NCBI GenBank assembly: GCA_002205965.3
Contig: NADL03000492.1
Coordinates: 1,116,001 to 1,180,000, forward strand
Origin: Kappaphycus alvarezii
Lineage: Eukaryota > Rhodophyta > Florideophyceae > Gigartinales > Solieriaceae
Direction: 5' to 3'
Length of the DNA stretch: 64,000 nt
The position numbers and the translations under genes were made by a program. This document shows, in pieces, positions 22,140 through 33,303 of this stretch. The notes under the pieces are model-generated. The model saw nothing but the letters and a program-made list of their open reading frames with translations. It had not been told where the DNA came from and did not search any database. The number at the start of each line of letters is the position of its first letter. Position 1 is the stretch's first letter.

Positions 22140-22840
22140 GTAATGTGGACGGAAATATCACTTCTGTGAAGACCATAGGCACCCGGAATGTAGGACATCG
22201 ATGTATGGGTTTCCCTCGGTACCTTACCCAGCTCACCCAGTGACTGAAATGTCCCCGAGTTTTCGACAAATTCTACTATGGTACCCTTCAGTTCATTAAA
22301 AGTGTGAGGGCCCTTGATGAGGAGGAAATCGGAGAGCCGATTATCCCTCATCGCCGCCTTACGCAGTATTCCGTACTTGGCTTGGGCGTTGAACCCACCC
22401 TTTTCATAGATATCACACAAGTATACCAATGAGCTTAACAAATCGTCGAAGTTGAGCCGGGCCTCTATGGCACTACGAATCATCTCATCTGGTTCTACCT
22501 CCTTAGCATATTCTTTCACAAGCCACTCGCATACCTCACCGAAGTTACGCCCATTCCCGTTAAGAGACCACCCGTCAATAAACTTGGCCTTATATTTGTG
22601 CTTTGCTTCACCATGAAGATAGGCAAATATACTTGCGGCCTTCTCTTCATCGCTCTTCTTACGCATCAAAACATTAACATCTGTATAGAGAAACTCCTCA
22701 ACGTCTTCACTCTTGCCCCCTGTGAGCTTTATACGAGCAGCGTTGCGATCCATGGTTACAGAAAAAAATCTTCCGAATTGTTCCCTAGTACTCCACAGCT
22801 CGAATACCTCGGGTGCAACCCCCTCCACAAGAGTACCAAA
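22140..22840 (-). mobile_element. Ty3/gypsy gag remnant directly after LTR copy 3
   Basis: Minus strand, open for most of its length; a plausible gag ATG lies at 22753. The frame includes EDVEEFLYTDVNVLMRKKSD, KAASIFAYLHGEAKHKY and LVYLCDIYEKGGFNAQAKYG. The same pattern occurs in the gag of the gypsy element at 42.05-42.45 kb (SPSDVSRFLFTYENV, LINSLCRRAGFNNAAWFG), so the two are diverged relatives. It begins about 85 bases after the LTR end, the usual leader spacing. Nothing downstream of gag is seen, so the element is cut off near 22140. This is the evidence that the acidic-ORF LTR belongs to a gypsy-type element. Confidence 0.65.
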
Positions 22841-24197
22841 TGATAGGGGTAAATCGTCGGGAGAATATATACTCAGAACCAACTACCCCAAGAAGGAGGT
22901 GTTGTAAGCGACAAAAGTGCTACCGTGGTATAGTTGAACGAACAAAAAGGAGGGGATAAGGAAGACAGTTGAGAGGGCTACAAGCAAGTATGGAAGGGGC
23001 AGGGCCTACCAGTGATGCTCTGCGACCAGCTTAGGGGAAAATTTTCTTGGGTCTGAAGTTGAATCTAAACTTCCTACTACTCGGGACTTGATTTGAAGTT
23101 GCCTGCCAACTTCCTTGACCTCCACAAGAGAAAGCAGTTTACCCGGCTTATATAGACTTTTTGGCTAACCATACAGTCTCAAAGAAGCATAGTAAGAACC
23201 ATGAAATGCATCAATTTGGAATCATGTGAACGAGAAAGACTAACAGCAGATACTATCAGGATAAATATCTAGAGTCCTTCTTTAATATCTTAGTCCTCTA
23301 TATCAGAGCCAAACAGTTCCCCCAAAATATCCATTCCACCCAGGCAGTCCCTACAAATATCCACGAACTGCTTAGATTCTCCATTGCCTCCTGCGAAATA
23401 TCTAGACCACTGAAGATGCCCCCATCCGGTTCCAGAGTCGGTACCACCTGGTCCATATTTTCCGGCCCCTTCCCCACTATTCCAGCACATTCCATGTCTC
23501 TCCCCCCTCATCCTCCTCATCCTCCTCTTCACCCCTCTCTTCATCTTCGTCAGAAGAGTCAGAGATCACAATTACTCCCTCATTCTACCCATCGTTCTCC
23601 ATGGGAGCCGCTCCACCCTTGTATACTAGTGGCTCCAACGGGTCCACCCAGTCCTCCTCTTCATTCTCCTCTTTCTCCTCCTCTGCCTCTGCCTCTTCTG
23701 CCTGCTCGAAGCAGTTACGGCGGACCCACTCCCGAACGCGTTCCCGGTCCAATCTTCTACAGTAATCATCGTAGTCGGTTGGACCAGTTGACATCAGGGC
23801 CAGAGCGTTGAGTGGACTACGGCCTCGGGATGACTTGGTAATGGTGAGGGAAGGGCGGAGGTTGGTCATGTTAAGGGCCAAAAAAGGGGTGAGCCGATGG
23901 GGTAGTTGATGACGGGGGGGTTGCCTCAACGACGTCGATTTCGAACTTTAAATACTGCGACGTCTTCGAAAATTATGACGACCTTGGACGTGTAATGATA
24001 TCTACTAATGACACCGTGTCTTAAAATAAGAAATCAACCCATGAATTTTCCATACTCATCCAAATTAAAAATTCTTGCAAATTCAGAAACTGTAAAAATA
24101 TCTTGCAAATTCCGATACTGTATCCTAATTTGGTCCTCTTCTAGATATTCTTTTCCGTGTGCGAGTTTTGCGCACACCAGACGCCTCACACACTCAT
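22841..24197 (-). mobile_element. LTR copy 3 (with acidic-ORF remains), 5' of the gypsy gag
   Basis: Same LTR family as 3670-5160, reversed. It ends exactly in the family terminus (TTTACCCCTATCA, at 22853-22841 on the minus strand). The TATA box is at 23157-23148. Acidic-protein remains lie at about 23929-23290, interrupted, but keeping the MTNLRPSLTI start, TDYDDYCRRLDRERVREWVR and the C-terminal ICRDCLGGMDILGELFG. The outer end is less sure: near 24197-24165 there is a hairpin (TGTGCG/CGCACA) similar to the start of copy 4, while copies 1 and 2 begin differently, so two subfamilies are likely. Confidence 0.65.
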
Positions 24198-25239
24198 TAT
24201 GCTACCGTCATCTACCAGGTCTACGTCGGCGGGCGCAGGCCCCGTCTCATTTCTCCCTCTATCTTGAGGTCGGTTATATTAAGTCCCGCGAAGTAGATGG
24301 CGTTGCACGTATCGTCCTCCGCTTTAACCCGCTCGGTTCCATCTGGCTCTTTTACCCCTGACGTCAGGCCACCCGTAATCAGACGATGCAATGGAACCGT
24401 GAAATCATCCAGAACTCCAGGGCGGGTGATTGGTTACCCACGTACCGCCTGATTAGAAACGGTGGCAGACAAACGGGCTTTTTACGCCTCCTGCAACGAG
24501 ATTTTCTATTCGCCCAGAGTTTCTTTGGGTTTAACTTTCTTACTGTCGTCACCGTTCCGGTTGACGGTTTGCTTACCCGGCGGAGTTCTGACTCCACAGT
24601 TTCAGATGCCCAAACAGTTTATGCCACTACGACCTCCATGTATGTCACTACCAGTGATTTCCATTTCGGGACTTTTCCGATGACGATGATCGCTGGTGTC
24701 CCAACTACAGGACCTCCATACACATGGACTACCCCCTTTTCGCCCGATTTCTAAAACTCATCACCCTCGCCCCATCATCTTCTCTCCTTTATTCCCTTCG
24801 CGCCCAACCGACTTGAAGGACTTCCCTCGTCGTCAAACCAGGAAAATTTTTACTAAGCTCGTTGGTCATCACCTGGTGGAAATAAAAGTCGAGGAATCTG
24901 TAGCGGGACTCAGAGTAGGAGGACAGTAAGGCAGGGGAGTTCTTCAAGTAGTGGGTGGCCCCCGAGCTATTCTTCGTAGTGGAAAAAGAGGACGCTGAGG
25001 ACGAGTCCGGGGAGGAAGGGGAATAAGAAGAGACCGGAGACGAAGGAGGGAAAGATGAGGGGTCCGCAGATGAGGAAGGGGGTGATCGGGTCATATGGGA
25101 GAGGAAGGAATGAACTGGTTGGATCAGATGGTCCCGGCCATGGACCCGGTTGGAGGGGACTCGGGTGAGCTGTATTCGTTCCAGGGATGGGCAGAAAAGT
25201 GTGGCCCTTACACGAGTATATGTAGTTTCACCTTGCAAG
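24198..25239. other. Unassigned; low-complexity acidic/Ser-rich stretch
   Basis: No firm gene. 24386..24754 is open on the plus strand without known motifs. From 24980 to 25090 the plus strand is purine-rich and would encode an acidic Glu/Asp/Gly run; the minus strand reads as a Ser/Pro run. The minus-strand frame 25484..24789 crosses from the copia RT into this stretch and is not one gene. Confidence 0.3.
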
Positions 25240-28200
25240 ATTGATAGACCATTAAACTGGAACGAGCCGGGTCCAATTACGATCTTTCCAAACGTATACT
25301 TGGCAGAGGTTTGATTCGCAAAGCTGTTGATCAAATCACGTGGCCCTGCAACAGTAATATCTTCAACTAAATTTACTGCCAGAATCATTAGCTCACCAAA
25401 CGCTTTTCTATAAAACGTTTGAGGCACAGACAGCAATTGTGTGAACGCAACAGATGACATGGATTCATCACCGTTTCTTTTCAATTAGCACGCGCATTAA
25501 CGAGCACATATGAAGCAGACATTAAAAGCCAATAGAAACCACGCTTTGTACATTGCTTTGGAGAAACAACATGTACGGTACATCTCTTTCGGCCTGGCCA
25601 GTTTGCAAAAAAGCAGAAATCACGCCGATCTTTGCCAAAACTCAGTGGAATATCGAGCGAAATGACAAAAGTATGCAAAAACTAAGCGGGAGGCAAATAT
25701 CAGAGTCATTTTTGAGGGTTTTTTCTCACTTTCCTTGTTTTCGTGCAGGAAATCCAATATTTGCACATAAGTGAGTTATCATAGAGCTGCTTTATCTTCT
25801 GACTTGAGATTATATGAGACCTAGCTCGATTTTGGAATTTTAAACTTCCCAAGCATGTTTTTCAAATGAATCTTCCTCTTTTTTTGTAGTCGTTACTGAT
25901 AAAAAAACGATAGAAGACCTTCAGCGTGACTTACGAGAAACTCTATGTGTTTGAATCGTTCGAAATAAAGGTCAGTAGCTTCCTTGTCTTGCGAGTTCAA
26001 CTAAAAACCGGGGAGAGTAGTACTTCATTGCCACTGATGCCTGTGGACCTATCGTCAACAGGGATATGTGTCAGAAACTGTTTTTCATTATAGCCGGTCA
26101 AGTCATGAGAAGCAGGTGGGTTTTTTCACCAGATTCATCTAAGGTCAAGAAGTGTCTATATTATGCATCTTCTATGCTTGTCTGGGGGGTATTTTCGACA
26201 ATCCCCTCTTGTTCGCCGGTGCAGCGGAAAACTTCAAATTATAAAGAGTCACTGATCTCATCCAAGGCTTGCTGAACAGCAATAGCAAGATCGTTTCCAA
26301 TGAGCGCTGGTCGAACTTCTTCAATAGCGGCTCGATTAGAACGGCCAATTGACATATTGAATAGTTACAGTATGCGAGGGATGTTCATTCGAGAGAACAG
26401 GTTTGCTGTCAGACCTCTTCCCACGTTTTTCATTTCGACGCTTGATAAAAATTTGAACTAGATCGTCAACATTAATCGGAATGTCCTTCACTGCCTTGGA
26501 ACAGAGGATAAGTGTGAGTTTCCTTTTCGCAAGAAATCTTCCATGTGCATCGCGAATTTCAGGCGTTACCATCTTAGGCGAACTGACATTAATGTGACGA
26601 GTTTAATCTTTTGCAAGCTCATTTGCAGACATGACATCATTTATAGACAGGTCATTGGAGATACTTATCGCTTGTACGGCTAGTCGAGGTAGATTCGTTT
26701 CATTTTCATTGAAAACAGACTTCATCCAAAGATATATGTCTCGAATTACACAGTGTTTCGATTCGAGGACACTCTTGCTATGGCATCTTGGTGCTATTGT
26801 GCGACTTTCTATTTTAAGTTCTTTGAAATAATTCTCAAACTGGTTTCCTGTGAAAGCTTAATCATATAGAACAGTTTGCAGATTCCAGAAGGGAGCTATC
26901 CATAGGGTCTCAAATGAATTGATTGAAGTGTCTATAGTCAGATCGGGTAAACCATACCAACAGAGTAGCGAGTTTTTGCTTCAATAATATGAAAAATATT
27001 GTGGTCAAGGAAGAAATGATCAACACACAACTTTGTTGAATTGGCGGTACAAAGCACTAAGAGACACGGAGAAAAGTCCTTTAGGTTGCTCATATTCCTT
27101 GCAGGTAGTGCATGTTTCAAGTAGCTGAGTAAGATATACTTCAACGTCCCTATTCCAAATTTTATTCCTCTGAAGGAGCAACTTAATTTCCTTATTTCGT
27201 GCATGCCCACAAACATGACTATTTATGCGGTCGATGATGGCCTTTAATTCACTCAAAGGACGCTCAGGGCTAGTTTGAGCGGCTTGATCTGTTGCACAAA
27301 AAATTTTATTTAACTGGTACTGCTCTAAAGGCTGGTTCTCTTGCACAAAAATCTCCAACGATAGGTAGCTGTGCAAGTCATCTTCAATGAGCGAAATGAC
27401 TCCAGCTCAGGGTCGGGTAACACCAATGTATTTCCATGGATGTGCTCAATGTTGCATTTTCGTGTGACATTACGGCCTATTACCCACTGTAACAACCCTT
27501 CAATCAATAAGGGACGTATTTCCACAGGCTTATTACAGTTAGACTTGGCGATGAAGACAACTGAATCAAGTATTTGGCGAATTGCGCTTGAGTTTGTTAT
27601 ATTCCCATACTGCCAGAAAGGTCTGTTTGCTATCAAATTCTGTTGCGGGTCAAATGATCCATTCCATGACGGTAGAATAATTGGAGCCAGAAGTTCAAGT
27701 TCATGTTAGCCAATGCCACTATACTGTGAACCGTCATCAACAAGTGGCCCTGGAAATGATGACATGTTTATTGCATCAGTCTGCAGGCGGTACATGTGAA
27801 ATGATACCTTCTTCTTGGCTTGTCGCTGAGTTTGGCTATCAATGTAACCAGACATTTCATTTTGCTCGGTGCCCTTGGGTGATGCCGGGAACAGGGCGGG
27901 ATCCATAGGAATTCCCACATCTTTTTCTGGTACCTCTTGCTTACTTCATCTTCTCCAGTGCGGCCGAATCCTCTTCAAACATTTTGGAAGAAAGACTATT
28001 CGTTTCAAAATTTTCACTGAATAATGTTTTCGCCAAAAACATTACTCATCGTATTCTTGGCCAGGTTCCCACCGGTATCCTTCTTTTTCTTTTCTCCTAA
28101 GGTATACGACTAAAACTAATAGTTGAGAACTGTTGCTAGGGTGAAGATAATTCTTGAACCGAACAATATTTTAATCAATCGCATCATCTTTTTGGAGCCG

Positions 28201-28931
28201 CGAGGTATCCAAGAGACCTAGAGCTCCAGCTCTGTGCGTCAACCCGGAGGATCCGGGTTGACCTTGACTATCCCGTCCCGCATCATGGTGGATTCCCATT
28301 TTCATTAGGGTCCTGCGCCCACTAACCTTACTCACCGCAAGTTCTGCACCTTGATTTGGCTTTGGGCGCGGCAAAATATTCTAGCGAAAGACGCTGTTTC
28401 CGTTTGCCAGACTTCCGTTGATTGTTACCAATGGATTTCGTTTTGGCAGAATTGACATACAGATATTCAAACTAAGTCTCGTTATTACCTTGCCCTTTCG
28501 GTCTATTGCACTGGCGTATAACACCAGTGACCGAATTTTAAGAGACCTTCTTCAGAAAGTCATCAGTGGTGTCATTTTGACCATATTTTCGATTTTTACG
28601 TGCAGCTGCAGCTAAGACAGATAGACGCTGGTTTCCAACAACATTTGGGTTTGACAGCAGCATAAAGGTATTGAAGCAGTCAGAGAGCCTTGCTTCAGTT
28701 GATAAAGAGTTGCACTTCGAAACTTGAGCTTCAAATCGAGACTCGAAGTTCTTAAATGTCTCATTTGCTCCCTATTTGTGTCCAACACTTGCAAAAAACA
28801 TACTGTAGAATTGATCCGCTTGCCGCGGATCACTCTTGTTCTACTCCGGTATCAGATTGGATCTCATCACTCGAGATCTTCTTACACAAATCTGAAGCAC
28901 GTCCATATAGCTGAGATTGAGGCATGATTCT

Positions 28932-30449
28932 TTTGGTACTAAAACGGTCCTTACTGTAGGAGAGTGGTCCTCTCCACAAACTTCTGTATTCTCCTTCCCC
29001 CATGAGTTTTTAAAAACGACTCTTCCCACCAATTCCCTTTTACGAACAAAATCCTGAAACAAATTTTCCCCATGAATCCGAATTCACTGTGCAACTCAAT
29101 TTCTATTTTTTCTTTGGGCATTTTGGTCTTCCTTTTTCAAAATAGGAATCTTTTAGACTCATGATCCACTTCGTCCTCCAAATTCAGTTCCGATATTTTA
29201 TCAAGCATAATTTTAGTTATTGTCCTAATCACATGCAAATTCAAAGCTGTGGCATTACCTCAATTTTTTATTTCGTCGAAGGCCGTGAAAATTTTTCGAA
29301 TACGTTGCCCTATTTGAAGTCCGAAATCGATGTCATTGAGGCAACCCCCCGCCATCAACTACCCCCTCGGCTCACCCTTTTTTTTGCCTTCAACATGACC
29401 AACCTCCGCCCTTCCCTCACCATCGACAAGTCATCCTGAGGCCGCCGTCCCCTCAACGCTCCAGCCCAGATGGCGAATGGTCCAACCGACTACGATGACT
29501 ACTGCAGAAGGCTGGACCGGGAACGCGTTCGGGAGTGGGTCCACCATAACTGCTTCGAGCAGGCAGGAGAGGCAGAGGAGGAGGAAGAAGAGGAGGAGGA
29601 GGTAGAGGATGAGGAGGATGAAGAGGATGACTGGGTGGACCTGTGGGAGCCGCTAGTTTACAAAGGTGGGGGAACTGCTTTGGAGAAAGAAGGGGAGGTT
29701 GAGGGAGTAATCGTGATCTCTGACTCTTCCGACAAGGATGAAGAGGAGGATGAAGAGGATGACGAGGATGACGAGGAGGATGAGGTGGAGCGAGACATGG
29801 AAAGTGCTATAATTGTGGGGAAGGGACCGGAAAGTATGGATGAGGTGGTCCCGACTCTGGAACCGGATCGGGGCATCTTCAGTGGTCTAGATATTTCCCA
29901 GGAGGGAATGGAGAACTCTAAGCCGTTCGCCGATATTTGTGGGGACTGCTTGGGTGGAATGGATACTTTTGAGGAACTGTTTGGCTCTTATCTAGAGGAC
30001 TAAGATATTAAGGAATAAATCTAGATATTTATCCTGAGAGTATCTGCTGTTAGTCTTACTCGTTCACTCGATTCCATTTGATGCAATTTATGGTTCTTGG
30101 CATGTTTGTTTGAGACTTTAGGGTTAGCCAAAAGTCTATATAAGATGAGTAAGTTGCTTCCTCTTGTGGAGGGCAAGCAACTTGGGAGATAAAATGAAGT
30201 CAAGTCCCGAGTATTAGGAAGTTGGAGTCAACTTCAGACCCAAGAAAAATTTTTCCTACGCTGGTCACAGAGCATCAGTGGTAGAAGTTGTCCCTTCTAT
30301 ACTTGCTAGTAGCCCTCTCAACTGCCTTCCTTATCCACTCCTTTTTGTTCGTTCAACTATACCACAGTAGCACTTTTTTCGCTTGCAAAACCTCCTTGTT
30401 GGGGTAATTGGTTCTAAGTATCTCTTCTCCCGACGATTTACCCCTATCA
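28932..30449 (+). mobile_element. Solo LTR copy 2 with acidic ORF, inserted in the copia gag
   Basis: The most complete copy of the acidic-ORF LTR, 1518 bases. It runs from TTTTGGTAC (family start TGTTG.TAC) to TTTACCCCTATCA. The five bases before it (GATTC) and after it (CATTC) differ at one position, close to the 5-bp duplication left by gypsy-type integration. Copies 2, 3 and 4 all diverge right after CTATCA, which fixes the terminus. No internal element sequence is attached, so it is a solo LTR left by recombination. It sits inside the gag of the copia fossil and is therefore younger than it. TATA box at 30135-30144. Confidence 0.75.
29470..30003 (+). CDS. Acidic 177-aa protein encoded in U3 of LTR copy 2
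   Basis: Open frame of 177 codons beginning MANGPTDYDDYCRRLD and ending in YLED. It has the same plan as the copy 1 protein: a basic N-terminal segment (RERVREWVHHNCFEQA), a first Glu-rich run, VIVISDSSDKDEEE as a SUMO-interacting-type core, a second and longer Glu/Asp run, and the conserved tail VVPTLEPDRG, IFSGLDISQEGMEN, ADICGDCLGGMD, EELFG. Acid runs differ in length between copies while both ends are kept. No homologous host family is known to me. The frame looks whole. Confidence 0.6.
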   Translation: MANGPTDYDDYCRRLDRERVREWVHHNCFEQAGEAEEEEEEEEEVEDEEDEEDDWVDLWEPLVYKGGGTALEKEGEVEGVIVISDSSDKDEEEDEEDDEDDEEDEVERDMESAIIVGKGPESMDEVVPTLEPDRGIFSGLDISQEGMENSKPFADICGDCLGGMDTFEELFGSYLED

Positions 30450-31110
30450 CATTCCTAGGAGCTCGGGAGGTATTGTGTTGCTATTTGATTCGGGGAGCTT
30501 GTCGTGAAATGCTTTCCATAGATATACAGCATCAAGGTACGGCTCCTGATCTCCCCTTCCGTTTGTACACGGAACATCCCGAACATACCAAGAGAACTTG
30601 GGCCTGGAGGGCAATTCTGGGCCCATAACAAAGAAAGAATAGACTCACGATGTTTGTGAGCGAAAGAAAATACGGACTCACGATGTCTGTGAACGTGTCT
30701 TTGCAACCGGTGTCTGGCTGTGTTTCAAGTGTCTGTTGTGTCGTCACTATTTTCGGACCAAACCAGGTAGATCCTATAGTACTGCAAAGGGCTACAAATG
30801 ACTACACATACAGTAGTTCTAACAATATATTTCACGTGGTGCGACCTAAGGAACAGTCTAACGGTACTGTATCACCTGTCTGCGGATGAGCACTTGTTTC
30901 GTCATGAACTAAGACAGGGCAGTGCTAGGTAGCACAGTAATCGTGCATCCGAGAAACAATAGTGACTCAGTGGAGGAACCACCTGTTGACACAGTAGACA
31001 CAGTAGGAACACGCAACCTCGGTTACAGCACAACTAAACGCGTGCTATGAAACGTTGCCTTAGGTGTCAACACTGAGGTGAAAGTTGACTTTGTAGGTTA
31101 ACTTTCACAC

Positions 31111-31837
31111 TGTTCACTCCGTGAGGTAATTTTTGAGTCGATGGAGAGGTTTGGTTGACGAGGTTCAAGGTGCCTCACTCGAATGGAAAATGATAACCAA
31201 ATCTAAGGTGGTCGACGAGTATGCGGCTGTTATCGCGCCCCATATCGGAAGCTCTAAGACGAAGGTGCCACTTCGGCTTCATCAAAAGCTCAGCAATGCC
31301 ATTTGGTCCACGTGTGCAGCTTCAGTGATTGGTCGCATGCCGCAACATGCAGAAGTTTGCCTCCCCCTCCACAAGCTAGTTTATTTTAGCGGCCCTGCAC
31401 GTTGCACTTAGTCTGTTGATGAAGCACAGTAAGGTATATGTCATGAATATTGTTCACACTGGTAGCTTTTTATGCTTCTGATCAAGGCGAACGTCCATTG
31501 ATTCTAACGAAACTTTCAGATGGGCCAACCTTAGCTTCTGACATGCTTATTGTAGATGAATGTAGAGTTTGCATGTTACGGGAATGTGCGACCGCAAACA
31601 CTGCCGCGGGGAAGAATGAAGTGCTATACTGTAAGGATACCCAAAACTTGTTTTCGGTGGCCGTTTCGCTGTTTACCGCCCTCCAACATTGCGACCACGA
31701 ATAGAACAGGATATGCACTCAAGCTTCAAAATGCATTAACAAAAACAATACAACGCTAACGTATTGCTAGGGCCTCTACTCCTTGCTGCAAGGGAGATTT
31801 TCCTCATCTGGTAATGTTATGGAAAACAAACAGCCTA
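31111..31837. other. No recognised gene; 3' flank of the 446-aa gene
   Basis: No assigned gene. A 9-bp inverted repeat (GTGAAAGTT/AACTTTCAC, 31079-31110) marks the edge of the copia LTR. 31133..31411 is open on the plus strand but unrecognised. Confidence 0.3.
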
Positions 31838-33178
31838 TTAGTTCGTCCCAAAGTTTGCAACGACGCGATCAACGAACTCTGGTCCCATCCTCTCCCTCAG
31901 CAAAGCCGCTGCACCCCCCTGATCAGGGAGAGCACCCATCGGAATATCTTTCCATGCATCTGCCTCCGACCATAGCCACTCGTAGCCCCTTGTTAACATG
32001 ATCATCGCCCTTGTCACCGCATCAGCATCATTGGGGATCACCATCTTCCCTGCTTGTGCCTTTTCCCACAAATCCCGGAATCCTGTTGCCTTACTAGCAT
32101 ACATGACCAACGATAAAAACTGCGACGTAACCGCACCAAAATTATGATTGTCAAATGCATCAGGATGATATGGGGAGTCGCAGTTCAAGAACACAGCATC
32201 CTTCCCTGCCCCACTAACATTGTTTTTGGCATTCACACCCTTGTCCTTACTTAACGGATCATTCCATGCTGACAAATGGATGTAGGCTGGGCCATCTGGA
32301 TAATTATGCGACGCGCTCCCCACAGTCACTACGGTGATTCGCTTCCTCAGCCGAGTCTCAACCTTCTCCCTGGATTCACGGCGCAAACTCTCTTCAACGT
32401 GTTTCCTCAAACCAGCCTCACACTCTATCGACGCACGGCTGTACACCACCAGCACCACAGGTGCAGCGTTAGAATCAAGGGAGCTCTCCAGCAACTTTTT
32501 GATTCCATCCTTTAGTGGAGTGTCGTAGACGTTGTACTGAGACAACGTAACCTGTATGGAATCAATCTGTCGAGCATCCCACTTGAGATGTCCCTCAGGG
32601 CTTTCCTTGGGCTTTGCGGCATCAGGAATCATAGACAAGATGGCGCGTAACATGGGAGCACGGGAGGCATCCACATCGACATCACCCTGATCAAAAGAAG
32701 TACCGGTATGCATCTGAGCCATAGGGTGTGCTCCCAGTACCTTTACATAATGACGAAGCCGGTCAACGGTAGTAGTCTCTCCTTTCCGCGGCTGATGCAC
32801 GGTGTTAAGACCCGGACAGAAGACCACAAACTCCGTGCCTTCCTGGTACCCCTTCTCCTCGTCGATTTGATCACGAAAAGCTAAGTTGGTCATAACAAAC
32901 TTTGAGGGTTTGCTCTGATCCATCACCCAGTCGAAGGCCACGGAACCGCCGGAGGTAGCAGGGACAGAGAAACGCCCCGCGTGACCCTCGTCGTAGTTGT
33001 AGTGCATGACCTTGGCATTCGTGAGGGAGGATGATACAGGGGTGGCTACAAGGTCGTCTGGCATGTCGGGGCCGACGGCATCGTTGAGGTCGCGTAGTGC
33101 ACCGAGAGCACTGCCTTCTGTGAAACCTGGGATCCAGGAAATGGCATCTAGCGCGTCAAAGTCGCGGAGGGAATTCAT
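31838..33178 (-). CDS. Intact 446-aa protein, possible alpha/beta-hydrolase fold
   Basis: The only clean long gene here: a single uninterrupted frame from ATG (33178) to TAA, no intron needed, with ordinary base composition. No signal peptide or membrane segment. Several spots match an alpha/beta-hydrolase plan: a strand ending in FVVFCPGLNT (118-126; oxyanion-type loop), PVVLVVYSRAS (240-250; strand plus a nucleophile-elbow-like Y-S-R-A-S in place of G-x-S-x-G), ITVVTVGSAS (281-290), SAWNDPLS (303-310; an Asp as in lipase NDP motifs) and DNHNFGA (343-349; a candidate His). Ser248, Asp307 and His345 are the best triad candidates. The elbow is non-canonical, so it may be a non-enzymatic relative. 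I do not recognise the family. It is flanked by fossils but is probably a real single-copy host gene. Confidence 0.75.
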   Translation of the reverse strand: MNSLRDFDALDAISWIPGFTEGSALGALRDLNDAVGPDMPDDLVATPVSSSLTNAKVMHYNYDEGHAGRFSVPATSGGSVAFDWVMDQSKPSKFVMTNLAFRDQIDEEKGYQEGTEFVVFCPGLNTVHQPRKGETTTVDRLRHYVKVLGAHPMAQMHTGTSFDQGDVDVDASRAPMLRAILSMIPDAAKPKESPEGHLKWDARQIDSIQVTLSQYNVYDTPLKDGIKKLLESSLDSNAAPVVLVVYSRASIECEAGLRKHVEESLRRESREKVETRLRKRITVVTVGSASHNYPDGPAYIHLSAWNDPLSKDKGVNAKNNVSGAGKDAVFLNCDSPYHPDAFDNHNFGAVTSQFLSLVMYASKATGFRDLWEKAQAGKMVIPNDADAVTRAMIMLTRGYEWLWSEADAWKDIPMGALPDQGGAAALLRERMGPEFVDRVVANFGTN

Positions 33179-33295
33179 AATGGGGTGACTTGCGTGGAAA
33201 GCAGGTGAGCGGGGGTGACGACAGCGTAGGTTGGGGGGTCCTAGAGAAGCTAATGCGCGAATGAACCACAGAGATCAACTGTTGCCATAGTGTAG

Positions 33296-33303
33296 TATTT
33301 ATA
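33296..33303 (-). promoter_or_regulatory. TATA box of the 446-aa gene
   Basis: On the minus strand TATAAATA lies about 120 bases before the ATG, with a pyrimidine-rich leader between. Position and sequence fit a fungal core promoter. Confidence 0.5.

Larger units (their letters stand above)
25240..31110 (-). mobile_element. Second Ty1/copia (GalEa-like) fossil, split by LTR copy 2
   Basis: Minus-strand parts from right to left: a probable LTR (31110 to about 30640, starting TGTGAAAGTTAACC), the gag start (30640-30455), then an inserted LTR (28932-30449), more gag (28833..28612, MRHLRTSSLDLKLKFRSATL), a gag/protease join with a degenerate VDDGSQYSGIG (about 27730), a linker (27636..27325) with QWVIGRNVTRKCNIEH, integrase (27376..26938) with CTTCKEYEQP and LCVDHFFLDHNIFH, the integrase C-terminal part (26572..26336), and the late RT part near 25480-25240 (FGKIVIGPGSFQFNGLSIL). 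It resembles the 6-9/16-18 kb fossil throughout. Broken in many places. Confidence 0.75.

Noticed and set aside
24789-25484. A 231-codon minus-strand frame as a single gene
   Set aside because: Its first third is clearly copia RT, and the rest is a Ser/Pro run antisense to a purine-rich stretch; it is a chance fusion of frames.
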